Assembly (NCBI RefSeq): GCF_900111805.1
Contig: NZ_FOJN01000022.1
Location: 1-52,200 of the forward strand
Source of the DNA: Rhodococcoides kroppenstedtii
GTDB taxonomy: Bacteria > Actinomycetota > Actinomycetes > Mycobacteriales > Mycobacteriaceae
DNA: 52,200 bases
Direction of reading: 5' to 3'
The position numbers were made by a program, and so were the translations under genes. The notes beneath the pieces were generated by a model that saw nothing but the letters and a program-made list of their open reading frames with translations, had not been told where the DNA came from and searched no databases. Positions 33,446 to 41,913 of this stretch are shown one piece after another. The stretch's first letter is position 1. Each line of letters begins with the position of its first letter.

Positions 33446-34071
33446 GTGGTGCTCCTGACGACGGGATTCGGTGCGCCGAGCGCGCGGAGGGTGACGGTCT
33501 CGAGGGCGTCGATCACGCGGGCGTCGACGTCTCCGCGAGCGAGGGGGACCACCAGCGCCTCGCCGATGGCGCCGACGAGGCAGGCCGCCGTCAGGGACGC
33601 GTCCTGATCGGGGAGTTCGCCGTCTCGGACGGCGGCGCGGATCGCGGCGGCGAGGACGTCGGCGAACGACCGCCGGAAGGCGAGGCGCTCGGTCTCGACG
33701 AGGGCGTCGATGGGCTCGGCGAGGAGGGCGTAGGCGAGAGTCGGTGCGCGGCAGGCACGCTCGCAGAAGGTGCGGACCGCGGCGAGCACGGAGTCGGCGT
33801 GCGTGCCGGTCGCGGCGGCACTGTTCCCGGCCGCTGTCGCGGCGGTCACCTCACGGGTGCAGGCGTCGCGGAAGACTTCGGCGAGCAGGTCCCCTTTGCC
33901 GGGGAAGTAGCGGTAGACGGTGCCCACGCCGATGCCGGCGCGGGCGGCGACCTCGGCCACCCCGCACGCGGCGTATCCGCGTTCGGCCACGAGGGACAGT
34001 GCGGCCGTGACGATCCGGGATCGGGCGGCGTCCAGCCGCTCCTGGACCGCGGCGGTTCGTCGGTACACCAC
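33442..34071 (-). CDS. TetR-family regulator of the fadE-crotonase operon
   Basis: 209 aa from GTG 34071. N-terminal HTH: RSRIVTAALSLVAERGYAACGVAEVAARAGIGVGTVYRYFPGKGDLLAEVFRDA (about residues 18-71), then a helical ligand domain ending PLARGDVDARVIDALETVTLRALGA. First gene of the tetR-fadE-crotonase operon, with stop-start overlaps throughout. Directly upstream lies TTGACA-17-TTCACT with an operator-like palindrome in the spacer, which fits autoregulation. An acyl-CoA or fatty acid ligand is likely by context. Confidence 0.9.
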   Translation of the reverse strand: MVYRRTAAVQERLDAARSRIVTAALSLVAERGYAACGVAEVAARAGIGVGTVYRYFPGKGDLLAEVFRDACTREVTAATAAGNSAAATGTHADSVLAAVRTFCERACRAPTLAYALLAEPIDALVETERLAFRRSFADVLAAAIRAAVRDGELPDQDASLTAACLVGAIGEALVVPLARGDVDARVIDALETVTLRALGAPNPVVRSTT

Positions 34072-34135
34072 GGCAAGAAGTGAACGCCCGTTCCGCAGGC
34101 CTGTCAAGGGTGGAACGGGAATTCACGTCTTGCCG
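34071..34135 (-). promoter_or_regulatory. tetR promoter inside a 24-bp-arm inverted repeat (operator)
   Basis: Arms 34071-34094 and 34112-34135 match at 21 of 24 positions, with a 17-nt centre. On the minus strand, TTGACA (34107-34102), 17 bp, TTCACT (34084-34079), 7 nt, GTG 34071. The spacer contains GAACGGGCGTTC (34093-34082), palindromic at 10 of 12, a typical TetR-type operator; a degenerate copy GAATTCCCGTTC is at 34124-34113. As RNA the arms could also fold as a terminator for the gene upstream. Confidence 0.75.
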
Positions 34136-34145
34136 GGACGGGCGA

Positions 34146-34685
34146 CTACCAGCGCGGTCCCACACGGTTGTTGACGCACAGCGTGCCCTCGACGTCGATG
34201 CTGCTGGGCGGGCGGAACACCATGACGTTCTCGCCGTCGGCCGGCGGCCGGGGGTCCTCGCCGTTCCCGACCACCCCGAGCAGGCCACGCCACCGCACCC
34301 ACCCGCGGCCCTCCCAGAAACCGATCGCGCCGGGCAGCGAGTTGAGCACGCCCAGCGCACCCTCGTCCTCGATCACCGCTTCGAGACGGTCGAGGACGAT
34401 GCGGCCGAGTCCGGTGCCCCGGCGGTCCGAGTCGACCGCCACGGCCTCGACATAGCGGCCGTCGATCTCCTTGCCGTCGTGGACGAGCAAACGGGGCACT
34501 GCCGCGGCGTGCGCGATCACCAGGCCGTCCAGCCGCGCCAGCACGTGGGTTCCGCCGAGTGCGTGCACCCAGTCGTGCGGTTCGAACTCGCTGCCGAACA
34601 CCGCCCGCACCAGGGCTTCCGCCTGGTGTGCGTCGTGCTCGGTCAGATCCTCGGTGGCGACGGTCTCGAGGCACGGTTCGGTCAT
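34146..34685 (-). CDS. aac(2'): Aminoglycoside 2'-N-acetyltransferase-like GNAT protein
   Basis: 179 aa. GNAT fold with acetyl-CoA motif VAVDSDRRGTGLGRIVLDRLE. Blocks DWVHALGGTHVLARLDGLVIAHAAAVPRLLVH, GRYVEAVAV, GFWEGRGWVRW and the C-terminal acidic/Trp-rich segment match mycobacterial AAC(2')-Ic as I recall it (DWEHTLGGMHA, CGYVEGVAV, SRGWLPW). It is a chromosomal relative with possible aminoglycoside or peptidoglycan-precursor acetylation. Located between dapD and tetR, same strand; SD GGGGAG lies only 3 nt before the ATG. Resistance activity is not proven. Confidence 0.75.
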   Translation of the reverse strand: MTEPCLETVATEDLTEHDAHQAEALVRAVFGSEFEPHDWVHALGGTHVLARLDGLVIAHAAAVPRLLVHDGKEIDGRYVEAVAVDSDRRGTGLGRIVLDRLEAVIEDEGALGVLNSLPGAIGFWEGRGWVRWRGLLGVVGNGEDPRPPADGENVMVFRPPSSIDVEGTLCVNNRVGPRW

Positions 34686-34720
34686 GGTCTCCCCGGATCT
34701 GCCGATCGCGGCACCCGCGG

Positions 34721-35671
34721 TCAGTCGTTGGCGTGCAGGATGGAGTTCAGTTCGACTCCGGTGCCCTTCCACGGAACCACCTCGACGGCGCCGGAGACGG
34801 AGTTTCGGCGGAACAGCAGGTTCGACCGACCGCTGAGGGCCGCGGCCTTGACCACCGTGCCGTCGGGTCCGGTCACCTTGGTGCCCGCGGTGATGTAGAG
34901 CCCGGCCTCGACCACGCAGTCGTCGCCGAGCGAGATGCCCAGGCCCGCGTTCGCGCCGAGCAGGCATCGCTCGCCGACGGAGATGACAGCCTTGCCGCCG
35001 CCCGAGAGGGTGCCCATGATCGACGCGCCGCCGCCGACGTCCGACCCGTCGCCGACGACGACACCGGCGGAGATGCGCCCCTCGACCATCGACGAGCCGA
35101 GCGTGCCGGCGTTGAAGTTCACGAAGCCCTCGTGCATGACCGTGGTCCCCGACGCGAGATGCGCGCCCAGTCGGACCCGGTCGGCGTCGCCGATGCGCAC
35201 GCCGGTCGGCACCACGTAGTCGACCAGGCGCGGGAACTTGTCGACGCCGTAGACGGTGACGGGGCCGCGGGCCTTGAGTCGCGCACGCGTGACCTCGAAC
35301 CCGTCGACGGCGGCCGGCCCGTGGTTGGTCCAGACGACGTTGGCGAGCAGGCCGAACTGTCCGTCGAGGTTGACCCCGTGCGGCGCGACCAGGCGGTGCG
35401 AGAGCAGATGCAGGCGAAGGTAGACGTCGTGCGCGTCGGTGGGGGCGTCCTCCAGCGAGGCGATGGTGGTGCGCACGGCGACGACGTCGACGCTGCGCGC
35501 GTCGTCGGCACCGACCAGCGACGCCAGGTCCTCGGGCACGTCCGCGCCCTGCAGGCGGGTGGTGCCGGTCTCGGTGACCTCGCCCAGTTCGGGAGCGGGG
35601 TACCAGGTGTCGAGCACCGTGCCCGAGGTCGTGATGGTTGCGAGTCCTGTTGCCGATGCGCCTGTGGTCAC
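34721..35671 (-). CDS. dapD: Tetrahydrodipicolinate N-succinyltransferase DapD
   Basis: 316 aa, actinobacterial (long) DapD. The N-terminal domain has [12 protein letters not shown] and the C-terminal half is a left-handed beta-helix of hexapeptide repeats ([77 protein letters not shown]). Uses succinyl-CoA to succinylate tetrahydrodipicolinate in lysine/meso-DAP synthesis. GTG 35671 follows TAGGCT by 8 nt. Divergent from dapE across 50 bp, as Rv1201c/Rv1202. Confidence 0.95.
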   Translation of the reverse strand: MTTGASATGLATITTSGTVLDTWYPAPELGEVTETGTTRLQGADVPEDLASLVGADDARSVDVVAVRTTIASLEDAPTDAHDVYLRLHLLSHRLVAPHGVNLDGQFGLLANVVWTNHGPAAVDGFEVTRARLKARGPVTVYGVDKFPRLVDYVVPTGVRIGDADRVRLGAHLASGTTVMHEGFVNFNAGTLGSSMVEGRISAGVVVGDGSDVGGGASIMGTLSGGGKAVISVGERCLLGANAGLGISLGDDCVVEAGLYITAGTKVTGPDGTVVKAAALSGRSNLLFRRNSVSGAVEVVPWKGTGVELNSILHAND

Positions 35672-35679
35672 GGTGCCCG

Positions 35680-35685
35680 AGCCTA
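35680..35685 (-). promoter_or_regulatory. Putative dapD -10 (TAGGCT)
   Basis: Minus-strand TAGGCT, 8 nt, GTG 35671. It lies in the 50-bp gap shared with dapE, back to back with TAGGGT. Confidence 0.45.
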
Positions 35686-35707
35686 GAGCACGGCAGTGAC
35701 ACGGCAG

Positions 35708-35713
35708 TAGGGT
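35708..35713 (+). promoter_or_regulatory. Putative dapE -10 (TAGGGT)
   Basis: TAGGGT, 8 nt, GTG 35722; no Shine-Dalgarno sequence. Confidence 0.45.
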
Positions 35714-35721
35714 CGACGATC

Positions 35722-36852
35722 GTGAGCGCACCCGTGGTCCTGGACCTGCACGCCGACCCGATCGACCTCACCGCCGCCCTCGTGGACATCCCCAGCGTCT
35801 CCCGCGACGAGGCCACGCTCGCAGCCGCCGTCGAGCACGCCCTGCGGGAGCAGACCACCGGCTTCGAGGTGATCCGCTCGGGCAACGCGGTCCTGGCGCG
35901 GACCCACCGCGGCCTGCCGACGCGCGTGATCCTGGCCGGCCACCTCGACACGGTCCCGATCGCCGACAACGTGCCGTCGCGGCGCGAGCGTGGGGGACCC
36001 GAGGGCGACGTCCTGCACGGCTGCGGCACCGTCGACATGAAGTCGGGCGACGCGGTGTTCCTCCACCTCGCGGCCACCGTGGCCGACCCCGCCGCGGACT
36101 TGACGCTGATCTTCTACGACTGCGAGGAGATCGAGGCGACCGCCAACGGGCTCGGCCGCATCGAACGCGAGCTGCCGGAGTGGCTCGCCGGCGACGTCGC
36201 GATCCTCGGCGAGCCGTCGGGCGGGTTCATCGAGGCCGGGTGTCAGGGCACGCTGCGCATCCGCGTGACGACGGCGGGAGTGCGCGCACATTCGGCGCGA
36301 TCCTGGCTGGGCGACAACGCGATTCACCGGCTGGGCGCGGTCCTGACTCGGCTCGCGGCGTACGAGCCGCGGACCGTCGACATCGACGGCTGCGTGTATC
36401 GCGAAGGGCTGCAGGCCGTTCGGGTGGTCGGGGGAGTGGCGGGCAACGTGGTGCCCGACGAGGCGGCCCTCGACGTCAACTTCCGGTTCGCGCCGGACCG
36501 CTCGGTGGACGACGCCGTGGCGCACGCCTCGGAGGTGCTGGCCGGCGACGGCGTGCGACTCGAGGTGACCGACCGGTCGCCCGGGGCGCTGCCGGGTCTC
36601 GCGGCGCCGGCCGCGGCCGCACTGGTGGAGGCGGCCGGGGGACGGTTCCGGGCCAAGTACGGCTGGACCGACGTCTCCCGATTCTCGGCGCTCGGCATTC
36701 CGGCCGTGAACTACGGGCCGGGCGACCCCAATCTGGCCCACAAGCGCGACGAGCGCGTGCCCACCGAGCAGATCACGCACGTGACGGACGTCCTGCGTCG
36801 CTACCTCACCACCGGACACCTCACCACAGGACGCGGTGCGTCGGGCCGTTAA
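35722..36852 (+). CDS. dapE: Succinyl-diaminopimelate desuccinylase DapE
   Basis: 376 aa, M20 metallopeptidase. First metal site GHLDTVP (His74, Asp76), then [10 protein letters not shown] (bridging Asp), YDCEEIE (general base and ligand Glu), LGEPSGG and a C-terminal [12 protein letters not shown] with the last His ligand. Removes succinate from N-succinyl-LL-DAP, two steps after DapD and one after DapC, all in this window. The TAA stop is part of TAACCT before the LOG gene. Confidence 0.95.
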   Translation: MSAPVVLDLHADPIDLTAALVDIPSVSRDEATLAAAVEHALREQTTGFEVIRSGNAVLARTHRGLPTRVILAGHLDTVPIADNVPSRRERGGPEGDVLHGCGTVDMKSGDAVFLHLAATVADPAADLTLIFYDCEEIEATANGLGRIERELPEWLAGDVAILGEPSGGFIEAGCQGTLRIRVTTAGVRAHSARSWLGDNAIHRLGAVLTRLAAYEPRTVDIDGCVYREGLQAVRVVGGVAGNVVPDEAALDVNFRFAPDRSVDDAVAHASEVLAGDGVRLEVTDRSPGALPGLAAPAAAALVEAAGGRFRAKYGWTDVSRFSALGIPAVNYGPGDPNLAHKRDERVPTEQITHVTDVLRRYLTTGHLTTGRGASGR

Positions 36853-36855
36853 CCT
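36850..36855 (+). promoter_or_regulatory. Putative -10 (TAACCT) sharing the dapE stop
   Basis: TAACCT begins with the dapE TAA and ends 7 nt before ATG 36863. Confidence 0.5.
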
Positions 36856-36862
36856 CACCCTC

Positions 36863-37597
36863 ATGACGCAGGATCGCCAGGCCGCGCGCTACCGCGGCCC
36901 GATACTGGACCGCCGCACTCGGGCGAACTCGACGACGGACCAACGGCTGCTCGACAACCGAGGACCCTCGGACTGGGTACACACCGACCCGTGGCGGGTG
37001 CTGCGTATCCAGAGCGAGTTCGTCGAGGGGTTCGGGGCGCTCGCCGAACTGCCCCGCGCCGTCACGGTGTTCGGATCCGCACGCACGCCGTCGGAGTCGC
37101 CGGTGTACGAGTCGGGCGTCCGGTTGGGCGCCGCGCTCGCCGAGGCGGGCTACGCCGTGGTGACGGGCGGCGGCCCGGGCGCGATGGAGGCGGCCAACAA
37201 GGGCGCGTGCGAAGCGGGTGGACTCTCGGTCGGCCTCGGCATCGAGCTGCCGTTCGAGCAGTCCCTCAACCCGTGGGTCGACCTCGGGGTGAACTTTCGC
37301 TACTTCTTCGTGCGCAAGACGATGTTCGTGAAGTACTCGCAAGCGTTCGTCTGTCTACCGGGCGGTTTCGGCACGCTCGACGAGATGTTCGAGGCGCTGA
37401 CCCTCGTCCAGACCCGCAAGATCACGCGCTTCCCGATCATTCTGTTCGGCACGGAATTCTGGGGTGGTCTGCTGGAGTGGATCACCACGACGCTGGTCGA
37501 GGCGGGCACCGTTTCGGAGTCCGACGTGGCCTTGATCCGGTGCGCCGACGACGTCGACGAGGTCGTCCGGTGGATCGACGAGAGCGCGCAGCAGTGA
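36863..37597 (+). CDS. LOG-family protein (TIGR00730), long form
   Basis: 244 aa. After a 60-residue basic extension (TQDRQAARYRGPILDRRTR...) comes the LOG Rossmann fold: VTVFGSARTP, VVTGGGPGAMEAANKGACEAGG, FFVRKTMFVKYSQAFVCLPGGFGTLDEMFEALTL with the PGGxGTxxE signature and catalytic Arg/Glu context. LOG proteins release cytokinin bases from nucleotides or hydrolyse related nucleotide 5'-monophosphates. The extended N-terminus marks the type II/long actinobacterial form. It overlaps the second LOG gene by GTGA. Confidence 0.9.
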   Translation: MTQDRQAARYRGPILDRRTRANSTTDQRLLDNRGPSDWVHTDPWRVLRIQSEFVEGFGALAELPRAVTVFGSARTPSESPVYESGVRLGAALAEAGYAVVTGGGPGAMEAANKGACEAGGLSVGLGIELPFEQSLNPWVDLGVNFRYFFVRKTMFVKYSQAFVCLPGGFGTLDEMFEALTLVQTRKITRFPIILFGTEFWGGLLEWITTTLVEAGTVSESDVALIRCADDVDEVVRWIDESAQQ

Positions 37598-38154
37598 CGG
37601 CCGCGGGTTCGGCCGGGACGGCCGTCTGCGTCTACTGCGCGTCGGGTCCGGTCGAGCAACGGCACCTCGACCTGGCAGCCGCGCTGGGTACCGAGATCGG
37701 CCGGCGCGGGGGCTCGCTCGTCTCGGGCGGTGGCAACGTCTCGATGATGGGTGCGGTCGCGCGGGCCACCCGGGCGGCGGGGGGTCGGACCGTGGGTGTC
37801 ATCCCCCGTGCGCTGGTCGAACGCGAGGTCGCCGACGTCGAGGCCGACGAGTTGGTGGTCACCGAGACCATGCGTGAGCGCAAGCGCATCATGGACGACC
37901 GCGCGGACGCCTTCGTGACTCTCCCCGGAGGCATCGGCACGCTCGAGGAGCTGTTCGAGACCTGGACGTCCGGCTATCTCGGCATGCACTCCAAGCCGGT
38001 CGTGCTCTTGGATCCGACTGGGCACTTCGCGCCGCTGCTCGACTGGCTCGACGGTCTGTCGGGAACCGGTTTCGTCTCCCCGTCGTCCCTCGCTCGCCTG
38101 ATTCGGGTGGAGACCGTCGGCGCCGCTCTCGACGCGTGCAATCTCGTCGTGTGA
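37594..38154 (+). CDS. LOG-family protein (Rv1205-like), short form
   Basis: 186 aa, typical short LOG: VCVYCASG, LVSGGGNVSMMGAVARA, GVIPRALVEREVAD, ETMRERKRIMDDRADAFVTLPGGIGTLEELFETWTSGYLGMHSKPV. The Mtb counterpart Rv1205 is a cytokinin riboside 5'-monophosphate phosphoribohydrolase. Translationally coupled to the long LOG protein upstream. Confidence 0.93.
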   Translation: MTAAGSAGTAVCVYCASGPVEQRHLDLAAALGTEIGRRGGSLVSGGGNVSMMGAVARATRAAGGRTVGVIPRALVEREVADVEADELVVTETMRERKRIMDDRADAFVTLPGGIGTLEELFETWTSGYLGMHSKPVVLLDPTGHFAPLLDWLDGLSGTGFVSPSSLARLIRVETVGAALDACNLVV

Positions 38155-38166
38155 CGTGTGGTGAAA

Positions 38167-38182
38167 CTTACCAATCGGTAAG
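38167..38182. promoter_or_regulatory. Operator-like palindrome upstream of fadD6
   Basis: CTTACC-AATC-GGTAAG, a perfect 6-bp inverted repeat, followed by a second GTAAG (38184-38188), 57 nt before the fadD6 start. The shape suits a TetR-family operator for a fatty-acid gene; the protein is unknown. Confidence 0.55.
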
Positions 38183-38239
38183 GTAAGCATCGTCACAAGC
38201 CGGACGCAGACGAAGGCCGGCTCGTCAGGGAGGAAACGT

Positions 38240-40012
38240 ATGGCTGCCGACGCTCGTCACAAGATCGGATTGCTGGATCTCGCCACCGCGACAGCGAAGA
38301 TGGCCCCGGCGCTGCCGACGGTGATTCGGGGAGTGCCGGGATTCCTGCGCAAGCCGACGGACAAGGAGTCCATCGGCTTCATCTTCCAGCGTGCCGCGGC
38401 CAAGCACCCCGAGCGTCCCTTCGTCCGCTTCGAGGGCGACACCCTGACGTACGGGCAGGCCAACGATCTGGTCAACCGCTACGCGTCGGTGCTCGTGGAC
38501 CGGGGGGTCCAGCGCGGCGACGTGGTGGGCGTACTGGCCAAGAACTCGATGCGCACGCTGCTCGTGGCCCTGGCGGCGGTGAAGCTCGGCGCCACCGCGG
38601 GCATGTTGAACTTCAACCAGCGCGGCGACGTCCTCGAGCACAGTCTCGGCATCCTCGACGCTCGGGTGGTCGTCATCGACGAGGACTGCCTCGAGGCGCT
38701 CGACTCCCTCGACGAGGCCCTGCCGGAGAAGGTGGTGCTGCACGCGGACGAGCTCGACCGGCTGGCCGAGTCCGCCAGTGCGGAGAACCCCACCGTCACG
38801 GCCGAGATCCAGGCCAAGGAGAAGGCGTACTACATCTTCACCTCCGGCACGACGGGCATGCCGAAGGCGAGCCTCATGAGTCACTTCCGGTGGCTCAAGT
38901 CGATGTCCGGCCTGGGCAGCATGGGTGTGCGGCTCCGCAAGGACGACGTGCTGTACTGCTGCCTCCCGCTGTACCACAACAACGCGCTGACGGTGTCGCT
39001 GTCGTCGGTCCTCGCGTCCGGTGCGGCGATCGCCATCGGCCGCCAGTTCTCGGTCTCCCGGTTCTGGGACGACGTGCGGGCCAACGAGGCCACCGCGTTC
39101 ACCTACATCGGCGAGCTCTGCCGGTACCTGCTCACCCAGGACGAGAAGCCGACCGACAAGGACAACACCATCCGGCTCATCGTCGGCAACGGTCTGCGGC
39201 CGGAGATCTGGGACGAATTCAAGGACCGGTTCGGCATCTCGCGCGTCGCCGAGTTCTACGGTGCCAGCGAGTGCAACATCGCGTTCATCAACGCCTTCAA
39301 TCTCGACCGTACGGCCGGGTTCTGTCCGCTGCCGTACGCCGTGGTCGAGTACGACGACGAGACGGGCAAGGCCAAGCGTGACAGCAACGGCCGGCTCACC
39401 AAGGTGTCCGCCGGCGGCGTGGGTCTGCTGCTGTCGAAGATCACCGACCGCGCACCGTTCGACGGGTACTCCGACGAGGACGCCACCAAGAAGAAGCTCC
39501 TGCAGGACGGCTTCAAGGACGGCGACTGCTGGTTCGACACCGGAGACCTGGTGCGCCAGCAGGGTTTCCGCCACGTCTCGTTCGTCGACCGGCTCGGTGA
39601 CACGTTCCGCTGGAAGGGTGAGAACGTCGCCACCACGCAGGTCGAGGGCGCACTCGGATCGCACCCGGACGTCGACCAGGCCGTCGTCTTCGGGGTCGAC
39701 GTCCCCGGTACCGACGGCAAGGCCGGCATGGCGGCCCTGACGCTGCGCAGCGGCAAGAAGTTCGACGGCGCCTCTCTCGCCACCCACGCGTACGAGTCGC
39801 TGCCCAGCTACGCGGTTCCGCTCTTCGTCCGCGTGGTCGAGTCCCTCGAGGCCACCTCCACCTTCAAGAGCAAGAAGGTCGAGCTGCGCAAGACCGGGTA
39901 CGGCGACGGCGACGGCGATCTGTACGTGCTCAAGGGCAAGGCCGACGGCTACGTCGAGTTCTACGACGGCTACGCCGACGAGGTCGGCGGCGGCAAGCTG
40001 CCCAAGGGCTGA
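38240..40012 (+). CDS. fadD6: FadD6-like long-chain/very-long-chain acyl-CoA synthetase
   Basis: 590 aa, FATP/SLC27-like branch. ATP motif YYIFTSGTTGMPKASLMSH, YHNNALTVSLSS, YIGELCRYLL, YGASE, FDTGDLVRQQGFRHVSFVDRLGDTFRWKGENVATTQVE and KSKKVELRKTGYG. Activates long fatty acids, perhaps during uptake. Strong ribosome binding site (AGGGAGGAA) before ATG 38240. Counterpart Rv1206 precedes folP2 in the same order. Confidence 0.93.
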   Translation: MAADARHKIGLLDLATATAKMAPALPTVIRGVPGFLRKPTDKESIGFIFQRAAAKHPERPFVRFEGDTLTYGQANDLVNRYASVLVDRGVQRGDVVGVLAKNSMRTLLVALAAVKLGATAGMLNFNQRGDVLEHSLGILDARVVVIDEDCLEALDSLDEALPEKVVLHADELDRLAESASAENPTVTAEIQAKEKAYYIFTSGTTGMPKASLMSHFRWLKSMSGLGSMGVRLRKDDVLYCCLPLYHNNALTVSLSSVLASGAAIAIGRQFSVSRFWDDVRANEATAFTYIGELCRYLLTQDEKPTDKDNTIRLIVGNGLRPEIWDEFKDRFGISRVAEFYGASECNIAFINAFNLDRTAGFCPLPYAVVEYDDETGKAKRDSNGRLTKVSAGGVGLLLSKITDRAPFDGYSDEDATKKKLLQDGFKDGDCWFDTGDLVRQQGFRHVSFVDRLGDTFRWKGENVATTQVEGALGSHPDVDQAVVFGVDVPGTDGKAGMAALTLRSGKKFDGASLATHAYESLPSYAVPLFVRVVESLEATSTFKSKKVELRKTGYGDGDGDLYVLKGKADGYVEFYDGYADEVGGGKLPKG

Positions 40013-40045
40013 GCGTCGCGGGGCCGAGCGTCGCGGGGCCGAGCG
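40013..40045. repeat. 15-bp tandem duplication between fadD6 and folP2
   Basis: GCGTCGCGGGGCCGA occurs twice in a row (40013-40027, 40028-40042) and a third copy begins (GCG). It fills much of the 65-nt gap. Confidence 0.9.
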
Positions 40046-40077
40046 AGGCCGGCGCGGCGGGAAGGCAAGATGGTCGG

Positions 40078-40947
40078 GTGCACCCGTTCCCGACCCTCTG
40101 CGGCCGTCCCGTCGCGACCGACCGCGCGTTGGTGATGGCCATCGTCAACCGCACCCCGGACAGCTTCTACGACCGGGGAGCGACGTTCGGCGACGACGCC
40201 GCGATGGCCGCGGTGCATCGTGCCGTGGACGAGGGTGCCGACGTGCTCGACATCGGCGGGGTCAAGGCCGGCCCCGGTACCGTCGTGGACGTCGAGGAGG
40301 AGACCCGACGGGTCGTGCCCTTCGTCGCGGCCATCCGGTCGGCGTATCCGACCGTGGTGATCAGCGTCGACACCTGGCGCGCCGAGGTGGCGCGGCGGGC
40401 CTGCGCCGAGGGCGCCGATCTGATCAACGACACCTGGGCGGGGGCCGACCCCGATCTGGTCGGCGTGGCCGCCGAGGTCGGGGCGGGCATCGTGTGTTCG
40501 CACACCGGTGGCGCCGTGCCGCGCACCCGCCCGCACCGGGTGCGGTACACCGACGTCGTGGACGACGTAGTGACCGAGGTGACGCGCGCCGCCGAAGCCG
40601 CCGCCGAGGCCGGCGTGCGCGAGGACGGCATCCTGGTGGATCCCACGCACGACTTCGGCAAGAACACCCACCACGGGCTCGCCTTGTTACGGCACGTCGA
40701 CAGTCTGGTCAACAGCGGATGGCCGGTCCTGATGGCGCTGAGCAACAAGGATTTCGTGGGGGAGACTCTGGGAGTCGGACTCGCCGAACGCTTGGAGGGA
40801 ACCTTGGCCGCGACAGCACTGAGCGCCGAACGCGGAGCGCGCATGTTCCGGGTCCACGAGGTCGGGCCCACCCGACGCGTCGTCGACATGGTCGCCGCGA
40901 TCGCCGGAACGCGTCCGCCCGCTCGCACGGTGCGGGGTCTCGCGTGA
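40078..40947 (+). CDS. folP2: FolP2-type dihydropteroate synthase paralogue
   Basis: 289 aa. TIM barrel with DHPS-like motifs, several altered: NRTPDSFYDRG (usual NVTPDSFSDGG), DIGGVKAGPG (usual DVGGESTRPG), SVDTW, LINDTWAG (usual INDVSG), DPTHDFGKNTHHGLALLRH and MALSNKDFVG (usual SRKSF). These changes match the FolP2 group of mycobacteria (Rv1207), which is reported not to act as DHPS. GTG start; CAAGAT 6 nt upstream may be a leaderless -10. Overlaps gpgS by GTGA, so a role linked to glucosylglycerate is possible. Confidence 0.88.
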   Translation: MHPFPTLCGRPVATDRALVMAIVNRTPDSFYDRGATFGDDAAMAAVHRAVDEGADVLDIGGVKAGPGTVVDVEEETRRVVPFVAAIRSAYPTVVISVDTWRAEVARRACAEGADLINDTWAGADPDLVGVAAEVGAGIVCSHTGGAVPRTRPHRVRYTDVVDDVVTEVTRAAEAAAEAGVREDGILVDPTHDFGKNTHHGLALLRHVDSLVNSGWPVLMALSNKDFVGETLGVGLAERLEGTLAATALSAERGARMFRVHEVGPTRRVVDMVAAIAGTRPPARTVRGLA

Positions 40948-41879
40948 CCTCGTCGGCCGTTCCCGCTCTCGCCGACGTCGGCACCACCTGGTCCGATCCC
41001 CGGTGGACCGTGGACGAACTCGTCGCGGCGAAGGGCGATCGAACCGTCTCGGTGGTGCTGCCCGCGCTCGACGAGGAGGCCACCGTCGGCGGCGTCGTCG
41101 CCTCCATCTCGCCGCTGGTCGGCGGACTCGTCGACGAACTGGTGGTCCTGGACTCGGGGTCCACCGACGCCACCGCCGCCCGCGCGCGGGAGGCCGGGGC
41201 GGACGTCGTCACACGGGAGGAGGCGGTCCCGGAGGTCGCGACTGCTCCCGGCAAGGGCGAGGTGCTGTGGCGGTCACTGGCCGCCACCACGGGGGACATC
41301 GTGGTGTTCGTCGACTCCGATCTCATCGACCCGGACCCGGGCTTCGTCCCGAAGCTCCTCGGGCCGTTGCTCACCCGACGCGGCCTGCATCTGGTGAAAG
41401 GGTTCTATCGTCGTCCGCTCGCCGGGTCGAGCGAGGCCCACAGCGGCGGGCGGGTCACCGAACTCGTCGCCCGTCCCCTGCTCGCCGCGCTGCGGCCGGA
41501 GCTGGGGGGCATCGTGCAACCGCTCGGCGGGGAGTACGCCGGCACCCGCGAGCTGTTGACCGCGGTGCCGTTCGCGCCGGGGTACGGCGTGGAGATCGGG
41601 CTGCTCATGGACACCTACGACCGGTACGGCCTCGGGGCGATCGGACAGGTGGATCTGGGGGTGAGGCGGCACCGGAACCGCCCCCTCGACCAGTTGGGGG
41701 CCATGAGTCGGCAGGTCGTCGGCACCATGCTCGGCCGGTCCGGGATCACCGATTCCGGCGTCGGCATCACCCAGTTCCGCCCGGAGGGAAGCGAATTCGT
41801 CGCCTCGGTCACCGACGTCTCTCTCGCCGACAGGCCGCCGATGCGCACGGTCCGACCGTGGGCCGACCGCACGCGGTGA
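40944..41879 (+). CDS. gpgS: Glucosyl-3-phosphoglycerate synthase
   Basis: 311 aa, GT81/GT-A retaining glycosyltransferase: SVVLPALDEEATVGGVV, DELVVLDSGSTDAT, GKGEVLWRSL, the metal-binding DSD at residues 124-126 (VFVDSDLIDP), LVKGFYRRP, QPLGGEYAGTRELL and GYGVEIGLLMDTY. It transfers glucose from (UDP/NDP)-glucose to 3-phosphoglycerate, the first step to glucosylglycerate and methylglucose lipopolysaccharides that bind fatty acyl chains. The counterpart is Rv1208, again after folP2. Confidence 0.95.
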   Translation: MTSSAVPALADVGTTWSDPRWTVDELVAAKGDRTVSVVLPALDEEATVGGVVASISPLVGGLVDELVVLDSGSTDATAARAREAGADVVTREEAVPEVATAPGKGEVLWRSLAATTGDIVVFVDSDLIDPDPGFVPKLLGPLLTRRGLHLVKGFYRRPLAGSSEAHSGGRVTELVARPLLAALRPELGGIVQPLGGEYAGTRELLTAVPFAPGYGVEIGLLMDTYDRYGLGAIGQVDLGVRRHRNRPLDQLGAMSRQVVGTMLGRSGITDSGVGITQFRPEGSEFVASVTDVSLADRPPMRTVRPWADRTR

Positions 41880-41913
41880 CTCGAACCGCATCCCTCGTGA
41901 CAGGATCGGCGCC

